Below are positions 1-10,565 of a DNA stretch of 64,000 bases, one piece after another. The position numbers and the translations under genes were made by a program. Each line of letters starts with the position of its first letter. Positions within the stretch are counted from its first letter, which is position 1. Source of the stretch: Sacculina carcini (taxonomy: Eukaryota; Arthropoda; Thecostraca; Sacculinidae); assembly GCA_916048095.2 (NCBI GenBank), contig OU696576.1, positions 6,599,988-6,663,987 of the forward strand, written 5' to 3'. The notes beneath the pieces are model-generated. The model had not been told where the DNA came from. It did no database searches and saw nothing but the letters and a program-made list of their open reading frames with translations.

Positions 1-2
1 GC

Positions 3-3000
3 AGTACAACGGCATACGTTGTCCCAAGCATTTCCAACGCACTTTTATCATGGGTGGACGCTATTGATTTAAGAATTTTACACAAGTCATTTCCGAAACA
101 ACTGGAAGCAAGCGACACTTGCGATCTACAAACAAACGAGGTGTCAAAGACAAGTTGCGAGTATAGTGCCACAGATGTGTTTCGACTCACAGCTAGCAAC
201 AACACCCGTGCTGCTTCTGGTGGATGGCAATATCATCGCTCGAGGCCTCGGTGGAATCTGAACCGAGAGCCAACTGGTGAGGAAATAAACAGCCACACCA
301 CAGAGATGATAAAATGCTTCCCTCGTGTGTTTTCAGAAAGTGGAGTTTTGCGAAGCATGGAAGGTGACCCAATGAGGATCATTTTGAAAGAAGATGCCAC
401 ACCAGTGAGCATTACCGCCCCTCGGTCCGTTCCGATTTGTTACCGTGACAGCTTGAAAACTCAGCTGGACAAGTTGATTGAGGAAGATGTCATTGAACCT
501 GTCAGCCATCCAACGGCATGGTGTCATCCGATTGTTCTAGTACCACGAAAAGATACTAACGGGAATAACACTGGATGTCGATTGACAACTGATCTGACTA
601 AGCTCAATAGATATGTCCAGCGACCCACGCACCCTATGCATAGCCCACTTGATGCTGTATCAACGATTACGCGTGGTTCAAGATATTTTACCAAATGTGA
701 CGCAAAATCAGGGTACCATCAAATATTGATCGATACAAGGGACAGGGATTTGACATGCTTTATCACGCATTTTGGTCGATACAGATACAAGCGCGCCCCC
801 ATGGGACTTGTTTCCAGCGGAGACGAGTTTAATCGACGTGGAGACGCACTCCTTGGTGACATTCCCAACACATGTAAAGTAGTAGACGATATCCTTATAT
901 ATGATTCAAAGTACGACGATCACCTTGCACGCGTTTGGCAGGTCCTTTGTCGATGTGACGACGCAGGCATCACTCTGAACAAGGAAAAATTCGCATTCGG
1001 TAGAAACGAAACAAATTTCTGCGGCTTTACTGTGAGTGAGAAAGGCTACACGGTAGAATCCGGGAAGACGAGTGCAATAGAGAGATTTCCATGTCCAAAA
1101 GATATCACAGGCCTTAGATCATTCCTCGGGTTGGTTAACCAACTCGGTTACTTCTCCACTCAGATTGCCGAAAAGTCCAGACCTTTGCGAGATCTTCTGA
1201 AGCGCAATAATAAATGGATGTGGACATCCACGCACGACACAGCGTTCAACGAAGTTAAGAACTCTCTGATGTCACCGCCTATTTTGGATTTTTTTGACCC
1301 TTCACGTGATACCATGCTGGAAGTTGACGCAGCGAAGCTGAAAGGTCTGGGATTTGTCCTTAGACAACAAGACAGCGACGGCTCCTGGCGCCTTATCCAG
1401 TGTGGATCAAGGTTTTTGACAGAGACAGAGGAACGCTACGCAGTATGCGAACTAGAAATGCTCGCTGTAGTTTGGGCATGTCGTAAGTGTAATTGCTTTG
1501 TAGCCGGGTTGAGTAATTTCATCGTTGTCACCGATCACAAAGCTCTAGTGCCTATACTTAATTCGAAGGGCCTAGCTGATATTTCTAATCCACGCATTCA
1601 AAGACTCCGTGAGAAGATCACTCATTTAACCTTTACGGCGAAGTGGAAAGCAGGATCCGTGAACTCCATAGCAGACGCTCTTTCACGAGCTCCTAGCGCC
1701 CCAGCTGAACCAGAAGAAGGCGATATAGCCGAAGCTCACATTCAATCCGTCCAGCTTTCTGCAAATGTTCTTTCGATCAATGATCATGAATTGGAAAACA
1801 TTAGAGATGCCGCGAGAAACGATCCAGAATACTGCATGCTGAAAAATACAATTACAAGTGGGTTTCCGAATGATAAACGTCGTGTTTCTTCTTCCCTGCA
1901 GCCATTTTGGTGTGTTCGGCACGATATGGCTGTTGATGACGATCTGATTTTGTTAGGCCGACGACTTATAATCCCGAGAGCTTTACGGCGTGAAACGCTG
2001 CAGCGTCTTCATGATGGCCACCTGGGCGTAACGAAAACCACATTGAGAGCGAGACAAACGGTCTATTGGCCCGGCATCAATAATGACATCAAGAATATCA
2101 CTGCGGCATGCGAAATGTGTCGAAAATATTCCAACAGCATACAACGAGAACAGTACATCGAAGCTGAGCAACCGTCACGAATCTTCCAGTATGTGTCTGT
2201 TGATTATTTCGAACATGCAGGCAGGATGTTTATGGTATATGTCGATCGTTTATCTAACTGGCCAGTGATTTACGGCTCAAAGGCATCGACGAAGAGCGAC
2301 TCAAGGTCATTGATTCATTGTCTTCGCGAGATTTTCACGTATACCGGCGTTCCTGAGTATATGCGCAGCGATGGAGGACCTCAGTTTGTAGCTCATCGAA
2401 CCAGAGACTTCCTGAGGCGATGGGGGGTACGCCACAACATCACCAGCCCTCATTATCCACAGGCTAATGGTCATGCTGAATCTGCAGTGAAGAGAGCAAA
2501 ACGGCTCATACAGAAATGCACAGACCATGGCGACATGAACACAGACGAATTTGCTCGTGGACTACTCGAACTGAGAAACGCCCCAGGAGTCGGCGGACGT
2601 TCACCTGCACAAATCGTATACGGCCATCCACTGCGCAGTGCATTGCCAGCTCATCATCGGTCATTTGCTCCGGAATGGCAAGAAAAAGCAGACGAATGTG
2701 ATAGGCGTGCTGTCAGTACTAGAGAGCGCGTTATCACCACATACAACCAAATATCCCGAGCATTAGCACCACTACGGCTTGGACAGAGGGTATACATACA
2801 GAATCGGTCCATCGGGAGATGGGATAGGGTTGGTGATGTGTCTGCTGTGGGTCGTCATCGTGCTTATGCGATCCGTCTTCCGAGCGGTCGAATTTGGTGG
2901 CGTAACCGCCGCCATCTGATGCCGGTTACTACCGCGAACCAGACATCGAAACCTGAGCATACTCCGGACAACGGACACGACGAAGCCGACGAAGCCGACG

Positions 3001-3158
3001 GAAACGCTGACTGTGCCGGTGGCGGAAACGAAGCCAGCGCAGATTTCTACCATACACCGTCACCTCCGCCAGATGTGCACCCGGCTGGTCCGCGGCGCAG
3101 CCAACGTGAACGTCGCCGACCAGCTTACCTAGATGACTACGTCACTGATGCGGTGTAA
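3..3158 (+). CDS. pol: gypsy Pol polyprotein (partial): RT, RNase H, integrase
   Basis: The frame is open from base 3 to a TAA at 3156-3158. The first ATG is not informative because the protein continues upstream. Counting from the codon at 54: the RT domain spans about residues 125-330, with a VVDD catalytic box near 277-280 in place of the commoner YVDD or YLDD. RNase H spans about 415-545, with acidic residues in LEVDAA, CELEML, TDHKAL and ADALSR. The integrase has an HHCC zinc module (about nt 2000-2125) and a D,D(35)E core, with the second D in SDGGPQF and the E in HAESAVKR. A C-terminal module precedes a charged tail. The polyprotein copies element RNA to cDNA and integrates it. No catalytic lesion is visible. 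Confidence 0.92.
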   Translation, partial: STTAYVVPSISNALLSWVDAIDLRILHKSFPKQLEASDTCDLQTNEVSKTSCEYSATDVFRLTASNNTRAASGGWQYHRSRPRWNLNREPTGEEINSHTTEMIKCFPRVFSESGVLRSMEGDPMRIILKEDATPVSITAPRSVPICYRDSLKTQLDKLIEEDVIEPVSHPTAWCHPIVLVPRKDTNGNNTGCRLTTDLTKLNRYVQRPTHPMHSPLDAVSTITRGSRYFTKCDAKSGYHQILIDTRDRDLTCFITHFGRYRYKRAPMGLVSSGDEFNRRGDALLGDIPNTCKVVDDILIYDSKYDDHLARVWQVLCRCDDAGITLNKEKFAFGRNETNFCGFTVSEKGYTVESGKTSAIERFPCPKDITGLRSFLGLVNQLGYFSTQIAEKSRPLRDLLKRNNKWMWTSTHDTAFNEVKNSLMSPPILDFFDPSRDTMLEVDAAKLKGLGFVLRQQDSDGSWRLIQCGSRFLTETEERYAVCELEMLAVVWACRKCNCFVAGLSNFIVVTDHKALVPILNSKGLADISNPRIQRLREKITHLTFTAKWKAGSVNSIADALSRAPSAPAEPEEGDIAEAHIQSVQLSANVLSINDHELENIRDAARNDPEYCMLKNTITSGFPNDKRRVSSSLQPFWCVRHDMAVDDDLILLGRRLIIPRALRRETLQRLHDGHLGVTKTTLRARQTVYWPGINNDIKNITAACEMCRKYSNSIQREQYIEAEQPSRIFQYVSVDYFEHAGRMFMVYVDRLSNWPVIYGSKASTKSDSRSLIHCLREIFTYTGVPEYMRSDGGPQFVAHRTRDFLRRWGVRHNITSPHYPQANGHAESAVKRAKRLIQKCTDHGDMNTDEFARGLLELRNAPGVGGRSPAQIVYGHPLRSALPAHHRSFAPEWQEKADECDRRAVSTRERVITTYNQISRALAPLRLGQRVYIQNRSIGRWDRVGDVSAVGRHRAYAIRLPSGRIWWRNRRHLMPVTTANQTSKPEHTPDNGHDEADEADGNADCAGGGNEASADFYHTPSPPPDVHPAGPRRSQRERRRPAYLDDYVTDAV

Positions 3159-3435
3159 CATTCCAGTATTATGTTCACATGTTATATATAAGTGATTCAA
3201 CTATTAACCGCGATTGTTGTTGTAAAATATTATTTCTTCTCTACGTATGATCCAACAATTTCATTGTTTATCTTACAATAGATAGTGTGTGTAATCTTGG
3301 AGAGGAGTGTGGTAATATGGTCCTGTGTCTTAGTCCATACTTGTAGTGCCCCCTAGCGTGGGATTATGTAACCAGGATGGACAGGGCGTTGAATACACAG
3401 TTGGTGCTCGTTGTCTCTTGTGTGTGTTTATTACA
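3154..3435 (+). repeat. Putative 3' LTR of the gypsy element
   Basis: A 282-bp segment starts TGTAACA and ends TTTATTACA, giving the matching short inverted ends TGTAA/TTACA. It starts at the pol stop codon and ends where L2 LINE sequence begins. No clear polypurine tract precedes it, and the partner LTR is outside the window, so the boundaries are tentative. Confidence 0.5.
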
Positions 3436-5400
3436 AGTAATTGTAAATTAGAGTCATAGGGAAGCGTAAGGTGTAAGAGTGCGAGAAGTGGGATCAAAAG
3501 ATTTAGCAAAAAGATATTTACGAAGTGAGGAGGAAAACCTACTAAAGGATGAAGAGGAAGTGATTGAGGAGGGAAGATCATTGTAGACCCGAGGCGCATA
3601 GAAAGAAAAGGATTTTGCGGACCAAGGTGACTCGTTGATAGCGCGAGGACAGGATAAAGGACGATGAACACGAGAATTAAAGTCATTAGAAGAAACTAGA
3701 AGATCAGAAAGATAGGACGGGGAAGAGCTATTGTGCAGAATTTTATATATGAGACAACACAGCCGAAAATGAATCCTAGGAATGATGGGAAGCCAGTGGA
3801 ATTGGAACAAGAATTGAGAGGTATGGCGGCAAGGTGTAGGATGGAGCACAAAACGACAGGATTGATTAATAATTTTTTGAAGGATTTTCAGGGATTTGTT
3901 GGTAAGAATGTAGTGGAGTGAGCTGCAATAATCAAGACGAGAGAGAACAAGAGACTGTATTAATTTAATAGAAGAAGGCTGGTCTAAACAGGATCGAATA
4001 GGGTATAGACTGCGTAAAATCAAACGACAGGTGCGCGAAATAGAGACAGCATTGTTTGAAAAGGACAAGTTGGAATCGAAGATAGCACCCAAGTTTCGAA
4101 CAGAGGAAGATACAGCGATTGGGAGTAATGGAGGAGAAATGCGCGGAGGGTGAAGGATAAGAAATTCAGACTTAGAAGTGTTGAGAATGAGGCGACGAGA
4201 GGTGGTCCAGGACGTAATATCAGAGAGAATATCATTGAGAAGAGTGGCATGAGAGAAAGGACAAGGAATTAGGAGTTGTATATCATCGGCATAAATATGG
4301 AAAGGAATGTTGTATTTACAAAGGACAGGACAGAGAGAAGACATGTAAAGATTGAAAAGAGTAGGACCCAAGATAGAACCTTGAGGGACACCAGAAATAA
4401 GAGAAGCAGATTTTGAAACAGTTGAATTGAAGTTTACTGAAAAAGTGCGACCAGAGAGATAGGATTTGAGGAGAGACAATGCTGACGAGGATAGACCCAG
4501 AGAAGAAAGATCATTGATGAGAATGGCATGATTGACAAGATCGAAGGCTAGAGACATATCGAGAAGAACAAGGAGAACTGATTGACGATAGGAAAATTTA
4601 GATAAGATTTCATGAGTAACTGAAATAAGGACGGATTCCGTAGAGTGACAGGAGCGAAACCCAGATTGGAAAGGATGAAGGACCTGGGAAATGAGGGGAG
4701 ACAACTGGGAAAAAATAGCTGATTCAAGGAGTTTTGAAGGAAAGCTGAGAAGAGATATAGGACGGTAATTAGCGCATTCAGACGGATTTAATGTAGGTTT
4801 TTTAAGGATAGGATGGACGATGGCATGTTTATCAGATAGGAATTGGCCATGAAGAAATGATGAATTGATGAGATGTAATAGATAAGGAACAAGAGAAAAT
4901 ATTGAAGGGGAGATAGCTCTAAAATTAATAGGATCAGCCGGAGAGGAGGAAATTTTGAGGGAAGATATCATGGTAAGAATATCTGAAAGATGTATTTGCG
5001 AGAATGAAGTGAATTGTAGAGACACACGAGTATGTGTAACAGGGATATTGGAAGAGGGGAGTTTAGACTGAACAGTTAAGACTTTATTAGTGAAATGAGA
5101 AGATAATTGAGAGGCAGTTAGATTAGATAAAGAGGAGTTAGATCGAGAACCAGTGAGAGAGTTTAGAGGTGTCCAAAGAGACTTAGGGGATCGGGAGAGC
5201 GAAGAGAGACGGGAGGAGAAGTAATTTTGTTTAGCTGCAGACAAGGCCGAGATATAAGAAGAGCGGGAAACAGAGAAGGAAGACCAATCAGATGGATGAG
5301 ATGTACGTTTCCAGATTCGTAGAAGTGAACGTTGATGTCTTTTCAATAGACGAAGATATAAGTCTGATATTAGTACGAATGTATTATGTTTTAATTCTTT
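3436..5400 (-). mobile_element. L2-clade LINE copy A, 5'-truncated, RT frame intact
   Basis: A single - strand frame (stop TGA at 3454-3456, open up to 5424) encodes the linker between endonuclease and RT, then a full RT with [20 protein letters not shown], the YADDIQLL catalytic box and the SRLDYCSSL and RFVLHPTPCRHTS C-terminal motifs of L2/CR1-group elements. The endonuclease is missing, so the copy is 5'-truncated, as is usual for target-primed insertions. Only about 18 bp follow the stop codon before gypsy LTR sequence, although a relative at 7.3-10.5 kb has about 370 bp of 3' UTR. The simplest reading is that the gypsy element inserted just after the stop. Despite about 650 open codons it is unlikely to be autonomous. 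Confidence 0.9.
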
Positions 5401-5856
5401 ATTTATAATTGAATATTCTTGCATACATTTTGTGTATTTGAATATGCCAAATATTTGCGTTCAATTTTGAAATAAAATCAGCGAGACAAATATGTGTAAT
5501 GTAGCGTTTATTTGGTAATACTGAATTGAACGTGTTTTAGCTTGCTCATTTAATCTATCTTTATATCATAAAAAATACTTCGAATATACAAAACTGTATC
5601 TTGTTATTATTTTGAATGTACAAAGTTTTCACGTATATGACGCATATGCTTGTAAACTTGCGCATGGCCCGCCGCTCTAGACAGTCATCTGAGACTAACC
5701 TGTGCTATATGCAGCAACCAATAACAACAACAACAACAGCTCTAGACAGTTAGTAATATTAGTTATATTTAATTGTCATCTTTGTGAAGCGTTACAGTGA
5801 GTTGATATTGCTTTCGCTCTTGGATACTCTAGTATATTTTATTCTCTCTTTAACAA
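5401..5856. other. Spacer between L2 copies
   Basis: AT-rich non-coding sequence with a short (CAA)n run near 5725-5740. I see no gene, RNA or clear element boundary in it. Confidence 0.5.
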
Positions 5857-6990
5857 CAACACTTATTTGGTATAGCGCATGTCAAAAACACACGCGCTTT
5901 AAACAGCAAGATGATCCAAAATAATCAAAGATAAAAACAAAACACGAACAATCACAAGAGTAACTGACAAAAGGGAACAAGGCTTAATTAAAGCATCACA
6001 AATAGCAAGTAGATGATAAGGTAAGAGTGGGCGTAAGAAATTAGATTGAAGCATACGAAGTAAGGGTGAGAGAAGTGGAATCAAATGATAATTCAAATAA
6101 ATATCTAAAGAGTGCTGAACGAAATGATGAATAGGAAGTGGCTGATAGAACAGTACGAGGAAGCGAATTGTACAGTCGGGGAGCAAAGAAAGAAAAAGAC
6201 TTTCGAAGCCCAAGATGACTCGTTCAAGGCTCGAGGGCAGACAAGAGGGTGAGGATGACGAGAAGGGGCAGTAGCAACGGTGAGTAGACCAGAAAGATAA
6301 GAGGGTTGACTAGGATCGTGAGTAAGTTTAAAAATAATACAGCAAAGACGAAAATGAATACGAGGAATAATGGGGAGCCAACGAAACTGAAACAGAAATT
6401 GAGATGTATGACGACAGGGAGAGGGCGAGAGAACAAAACGACAAGAAAAGTTGATGACTCGCTGGAGAATGCGGAGAGAATATCGAGGATCATGAAAGTA
6501 CAAAGAACAGCAATAATCAATCCGAGAAAAGATAAGGGAGAGTACAAGTTTGATGGCAGACGGACGATCAAGAAAAGGGCGAGTGGGATACAGTGACCGA
6601 AGGATAAGACGGCAGGTCCTGGCAACAGAGGAAATATCAGAGGAGAATGAAACAGAAGAATCGAAAATCACACCAAGGTTACGTACAGATTCAGACACTG
6701 GAAATGGAAGAAGTGGAGGTGAAATTCTAGGAGGATGAAAGACTAAGAACTCGGACTTGGACCGATTCAGGAGAAGACGTCGGAAAGAAGCCCAGGACTC
6801 AATATCAGCGATAACATCAGAAATATACAAGGAAGATGGAAGGGGAAATGGGATGAGAAATTGGATATCGTCAGCATATAAATGAAACCTAAGCGAGTAG
6901 CGTGCGAGGATAGGGCATAGAGAGGACATATAGATGTTAAATAGCAAGGGTCCCAGAACTGATCCCTGTGGAACACCAGAAGAAAGAGGA
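5857..6990 (-). mobile_element. L2-clade LINE copy B, 5'-truncated, frameshifted
   Basis: The - strand encodes the second half of an L2 RT, starting at [11 protein letters not shown] (about 6980) and including the YADDIQF box and the C-terminal motif [13 protein letters not shown]. Near 6210 the frame shifts, and the C-terminal motifs continue in another frame. The 3' end contains the GCGCTATAC..AAATAA tail characteristic of L2 (about 5857-5885). It is much closer in sequence to copy C than to copy A, so B and C belong to one family. The codons of the long - strand frame above about 6990 are not LINE-like, which places the 5' truncation there. Confidence 0.85.
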
Positions 6991-7290
6991 TATATGATAT
7001 CAGGATATTTGTTGGCGAACCGATGGGTTAAATTCGTTTTTTTTGTATCCAACTTATATATGGAGCCTCGTGCAAATATAGATACAGTGTTGAGTAATTT
7101 TTGTGTTGAGGTTGATACCTGGGATGCATCCGTTATCCACGTGACAGGCGGTTCAACCATTGTTAACAAACCGACCATCGTTTTCCCCGTTGGCGTTCTC
7201 ATATCAAATGCTGTTTGCGCGAATCATTCCGAAAGATACGCTATAATTATTTTATTTTAAAGCTATTATTCAATGGAAAGGCTGTGCTGT
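6991..7290. other. Spacer between divergent L2 copies B and C
   Basis: About 300 bp with no recognised feature. It separates the truncated 5' edge of copy B from the start of copy C. Confidence 0.4.
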
Positions 7291-10200
7291 GTTTTATAAG
7301 AACGCTGTGTGATTGTCCTTCTGTTGCCGTCCGAAATAGTATTCGTTATTCGTTCCCGCACTGCCACTTCCTCCTCTTTCACTTGTCCCACTAGCTCTCG
7401 TCGAACTTCTGCCTGACTTCCTGTCACCCCTCGTGTCTCCGTTTCGTGCTCATCACTCCCGTTTGGCCTTTTAAATATCCGCTGTTGTCGCTATAAGATT
7501 TCGTCTCCTATCTTTGTTCTTTTTATCATTCATCTTTCTTATGTTTGGTTGAAACTTGGCTTTTCGATACTGACGTTGCGAGTTTTTCTGCTCAGCTCCC
7601 TTCGTCCTACAAATTTCTCCACTCTTACCGCTCACTTTCTAGCAAGTCCTGTGGTGGTGGTATTGGCATCGTTTATCACAAGTCCCTCTCCTTTTCTTTA
7701 ATTGATTGCTTTACCTCCGTTTTTAGTTCGTTTGAATGTCTACCTATCTGTTTATCTGTTTCGTCTCATCCTAAGGTCTGTATTTTGATTGTTTGTCGTC
7801 ACAACCACCCTGGTACTGGTATCTGTTTTCGCTAATGAGTTATCTGATGTTCTAGATTCCATTAATCCTTTATTTTCGAATCACTTTATCGTTCTTGGTG
7901 ATTTTAATTTTCGGGTTGATGCTCCTCGTTTGTCGCCTTATGCCTGTAACTATCTCTCACTCATTGAATCATATGGTCTTGTTTCTTCCCCTACTCATCA
8001 GTCTGGTCATACTCTTGATCTCGTTTTGTTTCCTGTCCCTGTCTTTCCCTCTGACATCCCCATACCCGAAGTTCGTGTTCATCCTCCAGATTCTTCAATC
8101 CCTGATCATAGTTTTCTCCTCTCTGAACTCTCTCTCTCGCCTAATCCTTATTCCCCATCTGTGTGTATCTCATTTCGCTCCGTTCGCAATTTCGACCCTA
8201 CTCAGTTTTCTGCTCTTCTTGTATCTCATCTGCCTATCCAACTGCTACACTCCGTTCCTGTGTCTGATGTCTATCCCCCTTTTTCCGGTACTCTTTCTGT
8301 AATTAATGACGCCTTGTTTTCTCTCCTGTCTCGCTCAAGTAAATCCTCCTCCTCATCTCCTTGGTCTTCTCCTGGTCTGTCTGCTCTTAAACGTGATCAG
8401 CGTCGTCTGGAGCGGCACTGGAGACATTCTCCCTCTTCTATTTCATGGTCCTCGTATTCTGCTGCTCGTTCGTCTTATATCTCTGCTCTGGCTCTGGCCA
8501 AACAATCCTACTATACCAGACATTTATCCTCCCTGTCTCGCTCTCCTAAAATGCTTTGGTGCACTCTGAACTCTGTCCGCGGTTCTAATTAATCTACTTC
8601 CTGTCTGATCTCGGCTGAGGAATTCCCTACTTTTTCCTTGGATAAGCTTCACACTGCCATCTCAAGTCTTCCTGTCTGTTCTTTACCTGTTACTCATTCT
8701 AGTCCCTGTGTTGAATTCTCCTCGTTTTCCCAACTCGTTCTTACTAATGTTTGTAAGTTCATTTCCTCTTCTAAAAAATCCTCTTCCCCTGCTGATCCTT
8801 TGAATTTCCGTGCTATCTCCGATTCCATACTTATTCTTGCTCCTTATTTTCTACATTACATCAATTCCTCTTTTCTTCATGGTTCATTTCTGACCGATAA
8901 GCACGCTATCATTCGTCTATTACTAAAGAAACATTTTCTTGATCCGTCCGTCATGAAAAACTATCGTCCTGTGTCTCTCCTCAGTTTTCCATCTAAACTT
9001 CTTGAGTCTGCTATCTACTCTCAACTGTCTCTTTTTTTAAATCAATCACTTTGCTCCGTTCGGTCTGGATTTCGGTCTTCTCATTCTACTGAGTCTGTGT
9101 CTGTTTCTATCCTTGATCACATTTTCTCTCACTTTGCTTTGGGTCGCTCTGTCCTTCTTGTACTACTAGACATGTCCTCTGCTTTTGATCTCGTTGACCA
9201 CTCTATTCTCATTGCCGATCTTTCTTCTCTTGGTAATTCTTCATCAGCTCTTTCTCTCCTCTAATCTTATCTCACCAATCGAACCTATTCTGTGAATGTC
9301 AATTATTCTCTCTCTTCTGTGTTTCCTCTGTGTTCTGGTGTCCCTCAAGGTTCTGTGCTTGGTCCTTTACTTTTCAATATCTACATGACCTCACTATATC
9401 CTATTCTTGAACGTCACTCTCTCACCTTTCACGTATATGCCGACGATATTCAGTTTTTCATCCCTCTTCCTCTTCGCACTCTTTCTTTCATTGCTGATGT
9501 TATTTCTGATATTTCTGCTTGGGCTGCTTCTAGACGTCTCCTTCTGAATCAATCAAAATCTGAGTTTATTGTTTTCCATCCTCCCCGCATTTATCCCGCT
9601 CTTCTTCCTTGGCTTGTGTCCCAGTCTATTAAACTGATTATTTCTCTGATATTTACCCGTATTGATTATTGTTGTTCACTCTATTTTCACGTTCCCCGTT
9701 ATTCTCTCCGCATTCTTCAGCGTGTTATCAACTCTTCTTGTCGTTTTGTCCTGTCTCCTACTGCTTGTCGCCATACTTCTGAATTTTTGTTTCAATTTCG
9801 TTGGCTTCCTATCATTCGCCGCATTCATTTTCGCCTGTATTGTGTTATTTTCTAACTCATTCATGACCCTTCTCAGCCTTCCTATCTTTCTCGCCTTTTG
9901 TCTGAATCTGTTGTTCCTTCTCGACATTCACGCCCACTTGTATGTTCTAGAGCTTTGAATGAGTCTACCTGGTCTTCTAAATCATTTTCATTTTTTGCTT
10001 CGCGTCTGTTTAATTCTCTTCTCTCTAATATTGTTCAATCTTTCTCCTTCCATTCGTTCAGGTCCTCTTTGTTTAAATATTTGTTTGATCAATTGTTTGA
10101 CCCTGTATCTCACCTCTTACTCCTTATGCTTCTGTGTGATCTGTTTTTAGTTATTTGCGATACATTTTTTATGTTTCTGTTTTGTGTGCCTCATCTGGTC

Positions 10201-10508
10201 TTGCTGTTCTTGTATTGTGTATTGTTTGAGTGTTGTGTGTATAAGTGTTTGTTATATGTGCTTTTTTCCTTGCTGTTCAATGTTATTTTTGCGCGCATGT
10301 GTATTTATATGAGCTAAAGGAAATATATCTATTTATTATTATTATCATTTATAGTATCTTCCTAGCGTAATTGGCTTTTATAGTTGTCCGCATGTTATTT
10401 TGTGTGTGTGTGTGCGGTGCTTTCATGTTTAATGTTTTTATTTTCCCATTTTCGTTGTAGTTTGCCGCGCTTGTGCTCCTGGATGAGCGCTATACAAATA
10501 AATGAATG
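7290..10508 (+). mobile_element. L2-clade LINE copy C, near full length, inactivated
   Basis: The + strand encodes an apurinic-type endonuclease (ETWLF near 7550, GDFNF near 7900, a PDHSF-type motif near 8100) followed by RT ([28 protein letters not shown]) and the L2 C-terminus. It is dead: there is a frameshift near 7800, in-frame TAA codons near 8590, 9262 and 9853, an in-frame loss of about 44 residues after the YADD region relative to copy B, and a shift before the terminal TPYAS motif. About 370 bp of 3' UTR end in GCGCTATACAAATAAATGAATGAATGA, the typical L2 tail. The tail lies about 60 bp before the GTF2H1 start codon. Confidence 0.9.
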
Positions 10509-10553
10509 AATGATTGGCTGATGGGCGCTGTCTCTTATGTTGACTGTGATCGC

Positions 10554-10565
10554 AGGCAGTGCACA
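10554..10565 (+). promoter_or_regulatory. Splice-acceptor-like site just 5' of the GTF2H1 start codon
   Basis: TTGACTGTGATCGCAG is followed by only 10 nt before the ATG at 10566. It could receive a 5' UTR exon lying beyond L2 copy C, or a trans-spliced leader. No branch point can be proven from sequence. Confidence 0.4.

Larger units (their letters stand above)
1..3435 (+). mobile_element. Ty3/gypsy LTR retrotransposon, 3' part
   Basis: The window opens inside an LTR retrotransposon. The open frame runs from the first bases to 3158 and encodes the end of the protease region, reverse transcriptase, RNase H and integrase in the Ty3/gypsy order. A putative 3' LTR follows at 3154-3435. Gag and the 5' LTR lie left of the window. 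The frame is uninterrupted for over 3.1 kb, so this copy is young or still functional. It abuts the 3' end of an L2 LINE that lacks its 3' UTR, which suggests it inserted into that LINE. Confidence 0.9.

Noticed and set aside
54-56. GTG as start codon of the gypsy Pol frame
   Set aside because: The frame is open to the window edge and the upstream residues are protease-like, so this is an internal codon.
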